The notes under the pieces: model-generated | Seen by the model: the letters and a program-made list of their open reading frames with translations, nothing else | The model's database searches: none | What the model was told of the DNA's origin: nothing | Shown: piece after piece, positions 1-8,318 of the stretch | Layout of the letters: each line of letters opens with the position of its first letter | How positions within the stretch are numbered: the first letter of the stretch is position 1 | NCBI GenBank assembly: GCA_002707745.1 | Contig: PANU01000068.1 | Span: 1 to 35,737 of the forward strand | Length of the DNA stretch: 35,737 nt | Direction: 5' to 3' | DNA from: Flavobacteriaceae bacterium | GTDB lineage: Bacteria > Bacteroidota > Bacteroidia > Flavobacteriales > Flavobacteriaceae | Program-made: the position numbers and the translations under genes

Positions 1-628
1 GAAAGCCACCAATCTTGCGTATAAAGCAGACTCCCTGCAACAAGAATTAAACGTAAACCAGCAATACCTTGCTTCCATACGTAAAGTACTTACTGGCGAT
101 GTAAAAACGGTAGATTTTGATAAAGATTCTATTATTAAAGCAGCTCAGGTAGATGCTGCTAGTGTTAATTTAAGTGCATCGGCAGAAGATTCGCTGCTAC
201 GGGAAAAAGTGGCCAGAGAAGACAAATACAATCCGCTTGCCAATACCGGAGATTTAAATGTGGTGCTTTTTGCACCTGTTAAAGGAACAATTTCTGAACC
301 CTATAACCCGGAAGATAAGCACTTTGCTGTAGATGTGGTTACTGTAAAAGATGCCCCTGTAAAGGCAGTGGCAGATGGAACCGTAATTTTTGCCGAATGG
401 ACCGCAGAAACAGGCTATGTAATGATTGTTGAGCATAGAAACGATATTATTTCGGTTTACAAACACAATGCCTCACTTAACAAAGAACAGGGCGAATTGG
501 TGAAAGCCGGCGAAGTAATTGCCACGGTGGGGAATACGGGAGAGCTCACCACCGGACCACACCTGCATTTTGAACTATGGAGCGATGGCTACCCTATAGA
601 CCCAACCAATTTTATAGATTTTGAATAG
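1..628 (+). CDS. M23-family metallopeptidase, 5' end outside window
   Basis: The frame is open from the first full codon (base 2) to TAG at 626-628, so the gene enters from the left; a GTG at 209 lies inside it and is not a credible start. The visible 208 residues begin with a polar, probably coiled-coil stretch (DSLQQELNVNQQYLASIRK) and end in a LytM/M23 peptidase domain. Zinc-site signatures are present: an H-x3-D (HFAVD) near the domain start and H-x-H (PHLHFE) near the end, with a further conserved His in YKHN. The catalytic site therefore looks intact. M23 enzymes cut peptidoglycan cross-bridges or, if degenerate, activate amidases; this one is expected in the periplasm, probably membrane-anchored by the missing N-terminus. 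The next gene starts 3 bases after the stop, so the two are likely co-transcribed. Confidence 0.88.
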   Translation, partial: KATNLAYKADSLQQELNVNQQYLASIRKVLTGDVKTVDFDKDSIIKAAQVDAASVNLSASAEDSLLREKVAREDKYNPLANTGDLNVVLFAPVKGTISEPYNPEDKHFAVDVVTVKDAPVKAVADGTVIFAEWTAETGYVMIVEHRNDIISVYKHNASLNKEQGELVKAGEVIATVGNTGELTTGPHLHFELWSDGYPIDPTNFIDFE

Positions 629-631
629 CCT

Positions 632-2116
632 ATGTCCTTAAAATCATTTGCCGCCAAAATTTTTGCCAGAATTGTTGTTGCCAGGATGCATCGCTGGGCA
701 AACAAGCCCGTGCAAACACAAAAGAGAGTTTTTGACAACTTAATAAAAACCGCTGCTGAAACTTCTTTTGGAAAAGCACATAGTTTTGCTGAAATTTCTT
801 CCTACCAAGACTTTGCGAGACACGTGCCCATAAGAGATTACGAAGATTTAAAGCCTTATGTTGAAAAAGTTGTAGCCGGAGAAAGTGATATCCTTTGGCC
901 CGGAAAGCCCTTGTACTTTGCAAAAACATCGGGCACTACCTCTGGCGCAAAGTATATACCGCTAACTAAGGAATCTATGCCGTCACATATTCAGGCGGCC
1001 CGTAACGCAATTCTTTGTTACATTCATGAAACCGGAAATGCCGATTTTGTGGATGGTAAAATGATATTTTTACAAGGAAGCCCGGAAATGGACGAAAAAA
1101 ATGGCATCCAATTGGGTAGATTGTCGGGCATAGTAGCGCATTATGTGCCTAATTACTTACAGAAAAACCGTTTGCCAAGCTGGGAAACCAATTGCATTGA
1201 GGACTGGGAAACTAAGGTAGACGCCATAGTAGAAGAAACCAAAGACCAGGACATGACCGTAATAAGCGGAATCCCCTCGTGGGTACAAATGTATTTTGAA
1301 CGCCTTATTGCAAAAACTGGCAAGCCTGTGGGGGAGCTGTTCCCGAATTTTAATTTATTTATTTACGGGGGTGTTAATTACGAACCATACAGAGCCAAAT
1401 TTGAAGCTTTAATAGGCAGAAAAGTGCCCAGTATTGAGCTTTTTCCTGCTTCTGAAGGTTTTTTTGCCTTTCAGGATACTCAGCAAGAAAAAGGAATGTT
1501 ACTTCAGTTAAATAGCGGAATGTTTTACGAGTTTGTTGAAGCCAATCTGTTTTTTGAAGAAAATCCCCCACGATTAACCATTGGTGAGGTGGCTGTGGGT
1601 GTAAACTACGTGTTGTTAATTTCTTCTAACGCAGGGTTGTGGGCCTATAATGTGGGCGATACCATTCAATTTACATCGTTAAAGCCATACAGAGTCATGG
1701 TTTCAGGAAGAATTAAACATTTTATTTCTGCATTTGGGGAACATGTAATAGGGAAAGAAGTGGAACAAGCCATGAAAGAAGCCATAGATACTTTTAATTT
1801 TAGTATTTCAGAATTTACCGTAGCTCCACAAACGGAAACTTCGGCAGGAGAACTGCCCTATCACGAATGGTTTATTGAATTTGAAAGTGAGCCCGAAAAC
1901 CTGCAACAAATAGCGCAACAGCTGGATGCGTCGATGCAACAACAAAACAGCTATTATTTCGATCTAATTGAAGGAAAAGTCTTGCAACCCCTTAAAATAA
2001 AAGTGTTGCCAAAGGATAGCTTTCAGAAGTATATGAAATCGCAGGGTAAATTAGGGGGGCAAAATAAGGTGCCAAGACTGGCAAACGACAGGAAGATTGC
2101 AGATTTTTTTAGCTAA
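632..2116 (+). CDS. GH3 auxin-responsive-promoter family protein (acyl-adenylate forming)
   Basis: A 494-residue protein of the GH3 superfamily, cytoplasmic, with no signal peptide. The ATP-binding signature TSGTTSG lies at residues 99-105 followed by KYIP at 107-110. Further GH3-type signatures are PASEGFFAF, the YNVGDTIQF motif that usually contacts nucleotide, and SGRIKHFI near the hinge to the C-terminal domain. Plant GH3 enzymes adenylate carboxylic acids and join them to amino acids; the bacterial substrates are largely unknown, so the substrate here is unassigned. Length matches bacterial GH3-like proteins. The ATG at 632 follows the peptidase stop by 3 bases, suggesting one transcript. 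Family assignment is firm and function is not. Confidence 0.88.
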   Translation: MSLKSFAAKIFARIVVARMHRWANKPVQTQKRVFDNLIKTAAETSFGKAHSFAEISSYQDFARHVPIRDYEDLKPYVEKVVAGESDILWPGKPLYFAKTSGTTSGAKYIPLTKESMPSHIQAARNAILCYIHETGNADFVDGKMIFLQGSPEMDEKNGIQLGRLSGIVAHYVPNYLQKNRLPSWETNCIEDWETKVDAIVEETKDQDMTVISGIPSWVQMYFERLIAKTGKPVGELFPNFNLFIYGGVNYEPYRAKFEALIGRKVPSIELFPASEGFFAFQDTQQEKGMLLQLNSGMFYEFVEANLFFEENPPRLTIGEVAVGVNYVLLISSNAGLWAYNVGDTIQFTSLKPYRVMVSGRIKHFISAFGEHVIGKEVEQAMKEAIDTFNFSISEFTVAPQTETSAGELPYHEWFIEFESEPENLQQIAQQLDASMQQQNSYYFDLIEGKVLQPLKIKVLPKDSFQKYMKSQGKLGGQNKVPRLANDRKIADFFS

Positions 2117-2248
2117 TAGCAAAGAAACATCTATGCAGCAGTACATCCTATGAAGTACCAACGTCACGCGCAATGTTGGAGGAGTGATTATACGAACAAT
2201 GGGTAGTCAATTTTACATTTAGGAAACCACAAAATTGTATCGAACCCC

Positions 2249-2256
2249 TATCTTTG
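2249..2256 (+). promoter_or_regulatory. TAnnTTTG -7 promoter element
   Basis: TATCTTTG matches the Bacteroidota -7 consensus TAnnTTTG and lies 8 bases before the ATG at 2265. Transcription would start about 2262, giving an almost leaderless message. This rules out the in-frame TTG at 2235 as a start. No clear -33 TTG lies at the usual 17-23 base spacing, so the call rests on the -7 box and its position. Confidence 0.5.
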
Positions 2257-2264
2257 CAACCAAA

Positions 2265-3947
2265 ATGAGCCTAATCAACACACATAAAAGAACTCGGGCA
2301 CAGGAAAGTACTGGTGCTATTGAGCGCTTGTACATCACGATGCGACATTTATTTAACCGTGGGTTTTATAAGCCTATGGGGGTGTCCGGCGAGACGTTGC
2401 GGGAGTCGTTACTCACACTCCGTCCCGAGATTTACGGGAGTATAGCTGATGAAAAAATAGAATTGCACGGTCTTTTGTACGTCATAGACCGGCTTCCCTA
2501 CGGTATTGAAGAATGCACCTTTATAAATTTAACAAGCGATGAGGGGTATGCCAACTCGCATTTTAAACCCATTATTCCTGCCAAACGACGCCGTAACTGC
2601 TATCGCATTGACGAGGAGCAGATGAATATTGAGGTGACAAGAGGCCGCTCAGAGATTTATGATATTTTAACCCACCTCACTTTTTTATATATAGAATCTC
2701 ATAAAATCATGAAACAAGTGGTGATAAATGAGGAGGGGCACGTAATTCGGGATTGGAAAAAACTGGAGGCAACGGTTGCTAAAAAAGACAAACTTACCCA
2801 GCAAGAAAAAGAGGTAGCACTAACACATACCGCCAATTTTTTAGGACGCACTTTTGAAGAAGTTCACCGTGTTTTTCCGCTATTTGCCTGCGAAGATAAT
2901 CCCAACCGTTTTTTTAATATCGTTTATTACTTGGGAAAACTGGCCATAACGGAAGCCCTGGGCGAGCAAAAGCGTACCATTACCTTTAGTCCTGTACTTC
3001 GCGAGCGTCTGGGACATCACATTCATGGCGAAAGATGGGCAAAAAACATTAAGCAGACGTTAGCTGAAAATGGGTTGCTGAAACGTCCTGTTCATATTAT
3101 AAGTGCTAATATGCACAGTGTTTTAAATACACTTTTTGCGGAAACTGCGCTGCCTGCCGAAGCTAAGAAAATGAAGGGGCTGCAATTATATGAAGCACTA
3201 AGTGACAAAAAAAACACTAAATTACGGGATAAAGTATATAAAAAGGCATCAGAAAACGGAATGGCCTATCTAAAAGATGCGAGCGGAACCAATATTAACG
3301 TACAAATATTTGATGCCGCTGCGTTTCCGAAGGACATTTATAATCCGATAGAAAAAGAAACGAGCGAAAAACCCGTTATTATTGTGATGGATTATGCTTT
3401 TGGCGAGCAAGCATATGAAACTATGGACGAGCTGTTAAAACCCTATATGGATAAAAATAAAAACAGGCATTTTATGAATGTGGCTTCTGTAAGTATTATG
3501 GGGAAAGCAGGAATTCTGGAAGGAGGGAAAGGCGATGTTATGATTCCTTCGGCACATGTATTTGAAGGCACAGCAGATAATTACCCCTTTAAAAACAAGC
3601 TTAAAAAGTCTCATTTTGCCAATGACGCAATAAATGTTTGTACAGGAACTATGATTACCGTTTTGGGAACTTCTTTACAAAACCGCGATTTATTGAAATT
3701 TTTTAATGAAAGCACCTGGAATGTAATTGGGTTAGAAATGGAAGGAGCGCATTACCAAAAAGCTATACAAGCTGCTGCAAAAATAAGGGGTAGTATAAGC
3801 TCCAAAGTAAAGGTACGCTATGCGTATTATGCAAGTGATAATCCGTTGGAAACGGGCAGCACTTTAGCCAGTGGTGGTTTGGGCACAAGCGGGGTAAAAC
3901 CCACCTATAAAATCACCGAAAAGATGTTAAATCAAATTTTAGAATAA
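2265..3947 (+). CDS. Large uncharacterised Bacteroidota protein, nucleosidase-like C-terminus (possibly DUF6909)
   Basis: A soluble protein of 560 residues from ATG 2265; an in-frame TTG at 2235 precedes the probable promoter box and is rejected. I recognise it as a conserved flavobacterial protein of unknown function, from memory probably the family called DUF6909. The N-terminal half is mostly helical and charged, with no motif I can name. The last ~170 residues resemble a nucleoside phosphorylase/nucleosidase fold: NVASVSIMGKAGIL, a glycine-rich LEGGKGDVMIPSAHVFEGTAD stretch broken here only for description, and especially VIGLEMEGAHY, which resembles the MEGAA motif where MTA/SAH nucleosidases and AMP nucleosidase bind ribose. 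It may thus hydrolyse or bind a nucleoside or nucleotide; this is inference. It ends 14 bases before rmlB, so read-through into the rhamnose genes is possible. Confidence 0.72.
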   Translation: MSLINTHKRTRAQESTGAIERLYITMRHLFNRGFYKPMGVSGETLRESLLTLRPEIYGSIADEKIELHGLLYVIDRLPYGIEECTFINLTSDEGYANSHFKPIIPAKRRRNCYRIDEEQMNIEVTRGRSEIYDILTHLTFLYIESHKIMKQVVINEEGHVIRDWKKLEATVAKKDKLTQQEKEVALTHTANFLGRTFEEVHRVFPLFACEDNPNRFFNIVYYLGKLAITEALGEQKRTITFSPVLRERLGHHIHGERWAKNIKQTLAENGLLKRPVHIISANMHSVLNTLFAETALPAEAKKMKGLQLYEALSDKKNTKLRDKVYKKASENGMAYLKDASGTNINVQIFDAAAFPKDIYNPIEKETSEKPVIIVMDYAFGEQAYETMDELLKPYMDKNKNRHFMNVASVSIMGKAGILEGGKGDVMIPSAHVFEGTADNYPFKNKLKKSHFANDAINVCTGTMITVLGTSLQNRDLLKFFNESTWNVIGLEMEGAHYQKAIQAAAKIRGSISSKVKVRYAYYASDNPLETGSTLASGGLGTSGVKPTYKITEKMLNQILE

Positions 3948-3961
3948 CCTAAAAAAATATT

Positions 3962-4987
3962 TTGAGAAGCAATAAGGTATTACTCACAGGGGGCGCAGGG
4001 TTTATTGGCTCCAATTACGTACAGCTTGCATTGGCAAACACACAGGATAAAATTTATGTCTTGGATAAACTTACCTATGCTGGAAATTTAAAAAATTTGG
4101 AAGGCTGTTTGGGTGAAAAAGGAGCTACATTTATTGAAGGAGATATATGTAATGAGAAGTTCATAAAGTCTCTTTTTGAAACTCATAAATTTAACCAGGT
4201 CATCCATTTTGCAGCCGAAAGTCATGTAGATAATTCTATTACAGGCCCTGCTGCTTTTATTGAAACAAATATTGTAGGAACCTTTCATTTACTTCAAAAT
4301 GCTTACAAATTATGGATGGAGGGGCCACATAAATTAAAAGACGACTTTAAAGACGCCAGATTTTTACATGTATCTACCGATGAGGTCTATGGAACTTTAG
4401 GAGAAACAGGACTTTTTACTGAAGAAACTCCATATGCGCCAAATAGTCCTTACAGTGCTTCGAAAGCTTCTTCCGATTTTATTGTGCGAAGTTATTTTCA
4501 CACCTACGGATTGCCAGTAGTAACCACCAATTGTTCTAATAATTACGGACCTAATCAGCATAAAGAAAAATTAATACCAACTATTATCAGAAAGGCGATT
4601 TCTGGACAGGACATCCCGATTTACGGTGATGGAAAGAATGTTAGGGACTGGTTGTATGTGTGGGATCATTGTAAAGGAATTCAGTTGGCTTTGGAGAATG
4701 GAAAATTAGGGGAAACCTACAACATTGGAGGCCGTAACGAGCGTCAAAACTTGTACATTGCACATACCATATGCGATTTGTTGGATGCGCTTCAACCCAA
4801 AGATGAAACAGCTTCCTATCGGGATCAGATTCGGTTTGTAACCGACAGGCCGGGGCATGATTTTAGATACGCCATAGACGCTTCAAAAATAGAAGATGAG
4901 CTGGGTTGGAGTGCCGAGGAAAATTTTGAAAGTGGAATCAGGAAAACTATAGAATGGTATTTACAACATAAAGAGCGGTTACTTTAA
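3962..4987 (+). CDS. rmlB: dTDP-glucose 4,6-dehydratase
   Basis: Catalyses the second step of dTDP-L-rhamnose synthesis: NAD-dependent dehydration of dTDP-glucose to dTDP-4-keto-6-deoxyglucose in the cytoplasm. It is an extended SDR protein of 341 residues, the usual RmlB length. Visible are the Rossmann glycine motif TGGAGFIGSNY at the N-terminus, STDEVYG (S138, D140-E141, the Asp-Glu pair typical of sugar 4,6-dehydratases), the catalytic YSASK (Y164, K168) and TNCSNNYGPNQ. The start is taken as TTG 3962: an in-frame TAA lies at 3950-3952 with no ATG after it, and the glycine motif begins 8 residues in. First gene of the rml set, followed by a 77-base gap to rmlA. Confidence 0.96.
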   Translation: MRSNKVLLTGGAGFIGSNYVQLALANTQDKIYVLDKLTYAGNLKNLEGCLGEKGATFIEGDICNEKFIKSLFETHKFNQVIHFAAESHVDNSITGPAAFIETNIVGTFHLLQNAYKLWMEGPHKLKDDFKDARFLHVSTDEVYGTLGETGLFTEETPYAPNSPYSASKASSDFIVRSYFHTYGLPVVTTNCSNNYGPNQHKEKLIPTIIRKAISGQDIPIYGDGKNVRDWLYVWDHCKGIQLALENGKLGETYNIGGRNERQNLYIAHTICDLLDALQPKDETASYRDQIRFVTDRPGHDFRYAIDASKIEDELGWSAEENFESGIRKTIEWYLQHKERLL

Positions 4988-5064
4988 TTTTGTAAAACGA
5001 AGACAACCCAATTTACATGAACTTGTTACCTTTAGCGCACGATTAACTCTAGGCACTCAAAAAT

Positions 5065-5919
5065 ATGAAAGGAATCATTTTAGCAGGAGGCTCTGGTACG
5101 CGTTTGCACCCAATTACCCTGGCAGTGAGCAAACAGTTGATGCCAGTGTACGACAAGCCCATGATCTATTATCCGTTGTCAACGCTCATGTACGCTGGAA
5201 TCAAGGAGATTTTAATTATTTCTACACCGCAGGATCTTCCGCTCTTTAAAAAGTTATTAGGTGATGGTAAAAGCTTAGGTTGCACCTTTCAATATGCAGA
5301 GCAAGCGGAACCTAACGGATTGGCAGAAGCATTTATTATTGGAAAAGACTTTATTGGGAAGGATAAGGTGGCACTTATTCTTGGAGACAACATTTTTTAT
5401 GGTTCTGGATTAAAAGAATTGTTGCAACAAAACAATAATCCAGAGGGGGGAATTATTTACGCCTATCACGTACACGACCCCGAACGGTATGGTGTTGTAG
5501 CTTTCGATAATGAAGGAAAAGCTCTTTCTATTGAAGAAAAGCCCCAACAACCAAAATCGAATTACGCGGTTCCCGGAATCTATTTTTATGACAATAGTGT
5601 GGTGGAAATAGCAGCCAACATTCAACCCAGCGCACGGGGGGAACTGGAAATAACCGATGTAAACAACGCCTACTTAAAGCAAGGAAAATTGAATGTGAGT
5701 ATTTTGGATAAAGGTACTGCCTGGTTAGATACGGGAACTTTTGCTTCGTTAATGCAAGCCGCACAGTTTGTTGAGGTGATTGAAGAGCGCCAGGGTCTTA
5801 AAATAGGAGCTATTGAAGAAGCCGCCTATGATATGGGGTATATTACCAAAGAACAATTATCAGCATTAGCCGAACCTTTGTTAAAAAGCGGCTACGGAAA
5901 ACCACTCTTAGATTTATAA
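5065..5919 (+). CDS. rmlA: Glucose-1-phosphate thymidylyltransferase
   Basis: Makes dTDP-glucose from glucose-1-phosphate and dTTP, the entry step to dTDP-rhamnose. The 284-residue protein opens with the nucleotidyltransferase signature [11 protein letters not shown] (residues 8-18) and contains LGDNIFYG with the metal-binding Asp, [19 protein letters not shown] and AWLDTGTF, all standard for RmlA. Length is near the usual 290. ATG 5065 is the natural start because the glycine motif follows directly. The 77 bases upstream are the longest gap in the rml set and contain a near-match to a -7 element (TACCTTTA, 5027-5034), so a weak internal promoter is possible. The stop is followed after 4 bases by rmlC. 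Confidence 0.97.
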   Translation: MKGIILAGGSGTRLHPITLAVSKQLMPVYDKPMIYYPLSTLMYAGIKEILIISTPQDLPLFKKLLGDGKSLGCTFQYAEQAEPNGLAEAFIIGKDFIGKDKVALILGDNIFYGSGLKELLQQNNNPEGGIIYAYHVHDPERYGVVAFDNEGKALSIEEKPQQPKSNYAVPGIYFYDNSVVEIAANIQPSARGELEITDVNNAYLKQGKLNVSILDKGTAWLDTGTFASLMQAAQFVEVIEERQGLKIGAIEEAAYDMGYITKEQLSALAEPLLKSGYGKPLLDL

Positions 5920-5923
5920 TACT

Positions 5924-6469
5924 TTGGAACTACAAAAAACCCCACTTACCGATTGTTTTATAGTTATTCCGCGTGCTTTTGAGGATGCCCGTGGTGTTTT
6001 TTGCGAAACATACAATCAAATAACCTTTCAAAAAACAACAGGATTGACCGTAGATTTTGTGCAGGACAATCAAAGTCTTTCCAAAAAAGGGGTGCTACGT
6101 GGCTTGCACTACCAAAAAGGAGCGATGGCGCAGGCAAAGCTGGTACGGGCCATACAAGGATGTATCTTGGACATAGTAGTAGATTTAAGGAAGGATTCCA
6201 AAACTTTTGGAAAGTCTTTTTCGGTAGAGCTAACGGCCGAAAACAGGAAACAACTCTTTGTGCCACGCGGTTTTGCTCATGGTTTTATCACCTTATCTGA
6301 AACTTCGGTTTTTGGATATAAGTGCGACAACTATTACAATGCTGCCAGCGAAGGAGGAATTATATATAATGACGCAACCTTACAACTGGATTGGTATCTT
6401 CCCGAAGAAGAATTTATTATTTCAGAAAAAGACCTTCAGCTTCCCACTTTCAAGGAAGTAATTACATGA
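5924..6469 (+). CDS. rmlC: dTDP-4-dehydrorhamnose 3,5-epimerase
   Basis: Third step of dTDP-L-rhamnose synthesis: epimerises C3 and C5 of dTDP-4-keto-6-deoxyglucose. The 181-residue cupin protein shows the catalytic His in VLRGLHYQ (H62), the FVPRGFAHGF motif and a Tyr-rich stretch (YKCDNYYN, about 132-139) where the general-acid Tyr is expected. Length matches the family. The start is TTG at 5924, 4 bases after the rmlA stop; no in-frame ATG gives a full N-terminus, and the residues after TTG (ELQKTPLTDCFIV) align naturally with RmlC starts. The 3' end overlaps rmlD as ATGA (6466-6469), so the two are probably translationally coupled. Confidence 0.96.
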   Translation: MELQKTPLTDCFIVIPRAFEDARGVFCETYNQITFQKTTGLTVDFVQDNQSLSKKGVLRGLHYQKGAMAQAKLVRAIQGCILDIVVDLRKDSKTFGKSFSVELTAENRKQLFVPRGFAHGFITLSETSVFGYKCDNYYNAASEGGIIYNDATLQLDWYLPEEEFIISEKDLQLPTFKEVIT

Positions 6470-7311
6470 AAAACGTATTGGTAACAGGCGCAAACGGACA
6501 GTTGGCTAGGTGTATACAAGACCTTGCCCCAAACATCGAGGGGGTTAATTTTATTTTTGCCACCAAACAAATCCTGGATATTTCCAATAAGCAGTTGGTT
6601 TTTGATTATTTCAGCAACAAAAGTTTTGACTATTGTATTAACACGGCTGCCTATACCAATGTAGAACAAGCTGAAAAAGATGCTGAGAATGCTTTTAATA
6701 TTAATGCTGAAGGCGCCAAAAACATAGCTGAGGCTTGTTCAGCAAACAACACCACCCTTATACACATTTCTACAGATTACGTATTTGACGGAGAAAAAGA
6801 AAGTCCTTATACCGAAACAGATGCTACCAACCCAATAAATGTATATGGAGCATCAAAATTAAAGGGAGAAATGTACGTTCAAACAGGGTGTATGCAGCAT
6901 TATATTATACGAACTTCCTGGTTATACAGCCAGTATGGTCACAACTTTTTGAATACCATCCTTAAACACGCCAAAGCGGGCAACCCATTAACCATTACCA
7001 CGGAACAGACGGGTACACCTACCAATGCTAATGATCTGGCGGCTTTAACAGTTGAAATTATAAAAAATGACCCTAAAAAATATGGGGTGTATCACTTTAG
7101 TAATGCAGGAAAAGCTACCTGGTATGATTTTGCAAAAGAGATTTTAATACAACATTCACATTTTGATACTTCAAACCTTGCCAAAACCGAGCATTATCCT
7201 ACTTTTGCAAAACGGCCAAAGTATAGTATTTTGAGTACAAGTAAATTACAAAACACTTTTAAGAGTCCGCTAACGAACTGGAAAGAAAGTTTAAAAAATA
7301 ATTTAAATTAA
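6466..7311 (+). CDS. rmlD: dTDP-4-dehydrorhamnose reductase
   Basis: Final step of dTDP-L-rhamnose synthesis: NAD(P)H-dependent reduction of the 4-keto group. The protein has 281 residues when started at ATG 6466, which puts the Rossmann motif VLVTGANGQLA at residues 4-14. A longer reading from 6391 would lie wholly inside rmlC and is rejected. Other family marks are ISTDYVFDG, the catalytic VYGASK and RTSWLY. The gene overlaps rmlC by 4 bases (ATGA). With rmlB, rmlA and rmlC it makes a complete four-gene rhamnose set in the order B-A-C-D, so L-rhamnose is a very likely component of the glycan. The Wzz-like gene starts 5 bases later. Confidence 0.96.
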   Translation: MKNVLVTGANGQLARCIQDLAPNIEGVNFIFATKQILDISNKQLVFDYFSNKSFDYCINTAAYTNVEQAEKDAENAFNINAEGAKNIAEACSANNTTLIHISTDYVFDGEKESPYTETDATNPINVYGASKLKGEMYVQTGCMQHYIIRTSWLYSQYGHNFLNTILKHAKAGNPLTITTEQTGTPTNANDLAALTVEIIKNDPKKYGVYHFSNAGKATWYDFAKEILIQHSHFDTSNLAKTEHYPTFAKRPKYSILSTSKLQNTFKSPLTNWKESLKNNLN

Positions 7312-7316
7312 TAAAT

Positions 7317-8294
7317 ATGTCGACTAATAAAAGCGATGAACTGGATTTAATGTTCCTGTATCAAAAAGTAAAAGACGCGTATAAAGCAATATTGCTAGGA
7401 TTATATCGCTGGGTGGTTTTTTTAATCAAATTTTGGTATGTAGCCCTATTGGTAATTTTGATAGGGTACGGCATTGGCTATTATCAAGAAAAAAATGCTG
7501 TAAAACTAAAAGAAACTACTGTACTCGTGCAACTTAGTTTTGATAGTGTAGATTACGTATATAATGACATTGTAAGTTTAAAAAGAAAAATAAACGAAGG
7601 GGATGCTTCTGCGTTAGGAGAAGTAAAAGAATATCACGGCGACTTATTTAAAATAGGGAATATAGCTATAGAACCCTTACAGGATGTTCGAGATCTTGCC
7701 ACAGGGGTAGAGTCTAATAACAGAAACGTAGATGTCTTTCTGGATCTTTCAAAATATGAGGAAGACCTTTTGCTTTCAGACATGTTTTTGTCTCAATATA
7801 AATTGCATAAAATTACTATTACAGCTACTAGAGAGGCTGGTAAAGGGGCTATTACAGGTGTTTTAGCATATTTAAACAGTAACAAACACTACGATGTTAT
7901 AAAAGAGAATGGTATAAAAAACCTTAATTTAGAACTGGATGGGATGAAAAAAAGCATCACCGCTATAGATTCTATACTCTACGGAATAAGCAAGGTAAGG
8001 CAGGACGGAAGTCAAACATATGTAAATACCTCCTCGGTTGTTAATTTACATTCTTTAGTACAAGAAAAAACCAAATTAATAAAAGATATTCAATATCTGG
8101 AAACAGATATTCTACGTGCAAAAGAAGGGATTGTAAGTGTTATAAATAAACCACAGTTTCAGAGGACAGCATCCTTTTTCGATTCAAAAAGCAAAATTTA
8201 CCCTGTTGTTTTCTTTATATTTTTCTTAATCACAGTTTCTCTTATAAGCTTATTTAAAAAATTGAAAAAAGAGGACGAAGTTTCTAAGAAATAA
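7317..8294 (+). CDS. Wzz-like polysaccharide chain-length determinant
   Basis: A 325-residue inner-membrane protein with the topology of Wzz/PCP co-polymerases: a short cytoplasmic N-terminus, one transmembrane helix at about residues 32-54, a ~240-residue periplasmic part that is largely helical and coiled-coil-like (for instance around LVQEKTKLIKDIQYLETD), and a second helix at about 294-313 followed by a Lys/Glu-rich tail. No C-terminal tyrosine kinase domain is present, so it is not a full Wzc. Wzz proteins set the chain length made by Wzy, which fits the polymerase-like genes downstream. The proline-rich motif usual before the second helix is not obvious, so the assignment rests mainly on topology and position. 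It lies 5 bases after rmlD and 24 before wecB. Confidence 0.72.
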   Translation: MSTNKSDELDLMFLYQKVKDAYKAILLGLYRWVVFLIKFWYVALLVILIGYGIGYYQEKNAVKLKETTVLVQLSFDSVDYVYNDIVSLKRKINEGDASALGEVKEYHGDLFKIGNIAIEPLQDVRDLATGVESNNRNVDVFLDLSKYEEDLLLSDMFLSQYKLHKITITATREAGKGAITGVLAYLNSNKHYDVIKENGIKNLNLELDGMKKSITAIDSILYGISKVRQDGSQTYVNTSSVVNLHSLVQEKTKLIKDIQYLETDILRAKEGIVSVINKPQFQRTASFFDSKSKIYPVVFFIFFLITVSLISLFKKLKKEDEVSKK

Positions 8295-8318
8295 AATAAG
8301 ATAGAAGAAACAGGAGGT

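Noticed and set aside
5027-5034. TACCTTTA before rmlA as a -7 promoter element
   Set aside because: It differs from TAnnTTTG at the last base and has no -33 box; possible but not strong enough to list.
6391-6465. Longer N-terminus for rmlD
   Set aside because: It lies inside rmlC; the Rossmann motif starts right after ATG 6466.
8312-8317. AGGAGG tract before wecB as a Shine-Dalgarno site
   Set aside because: It ends one base before the ATG, too near for normal pairing with 16S rRNA, and Bacteroidota rarely use such sites.
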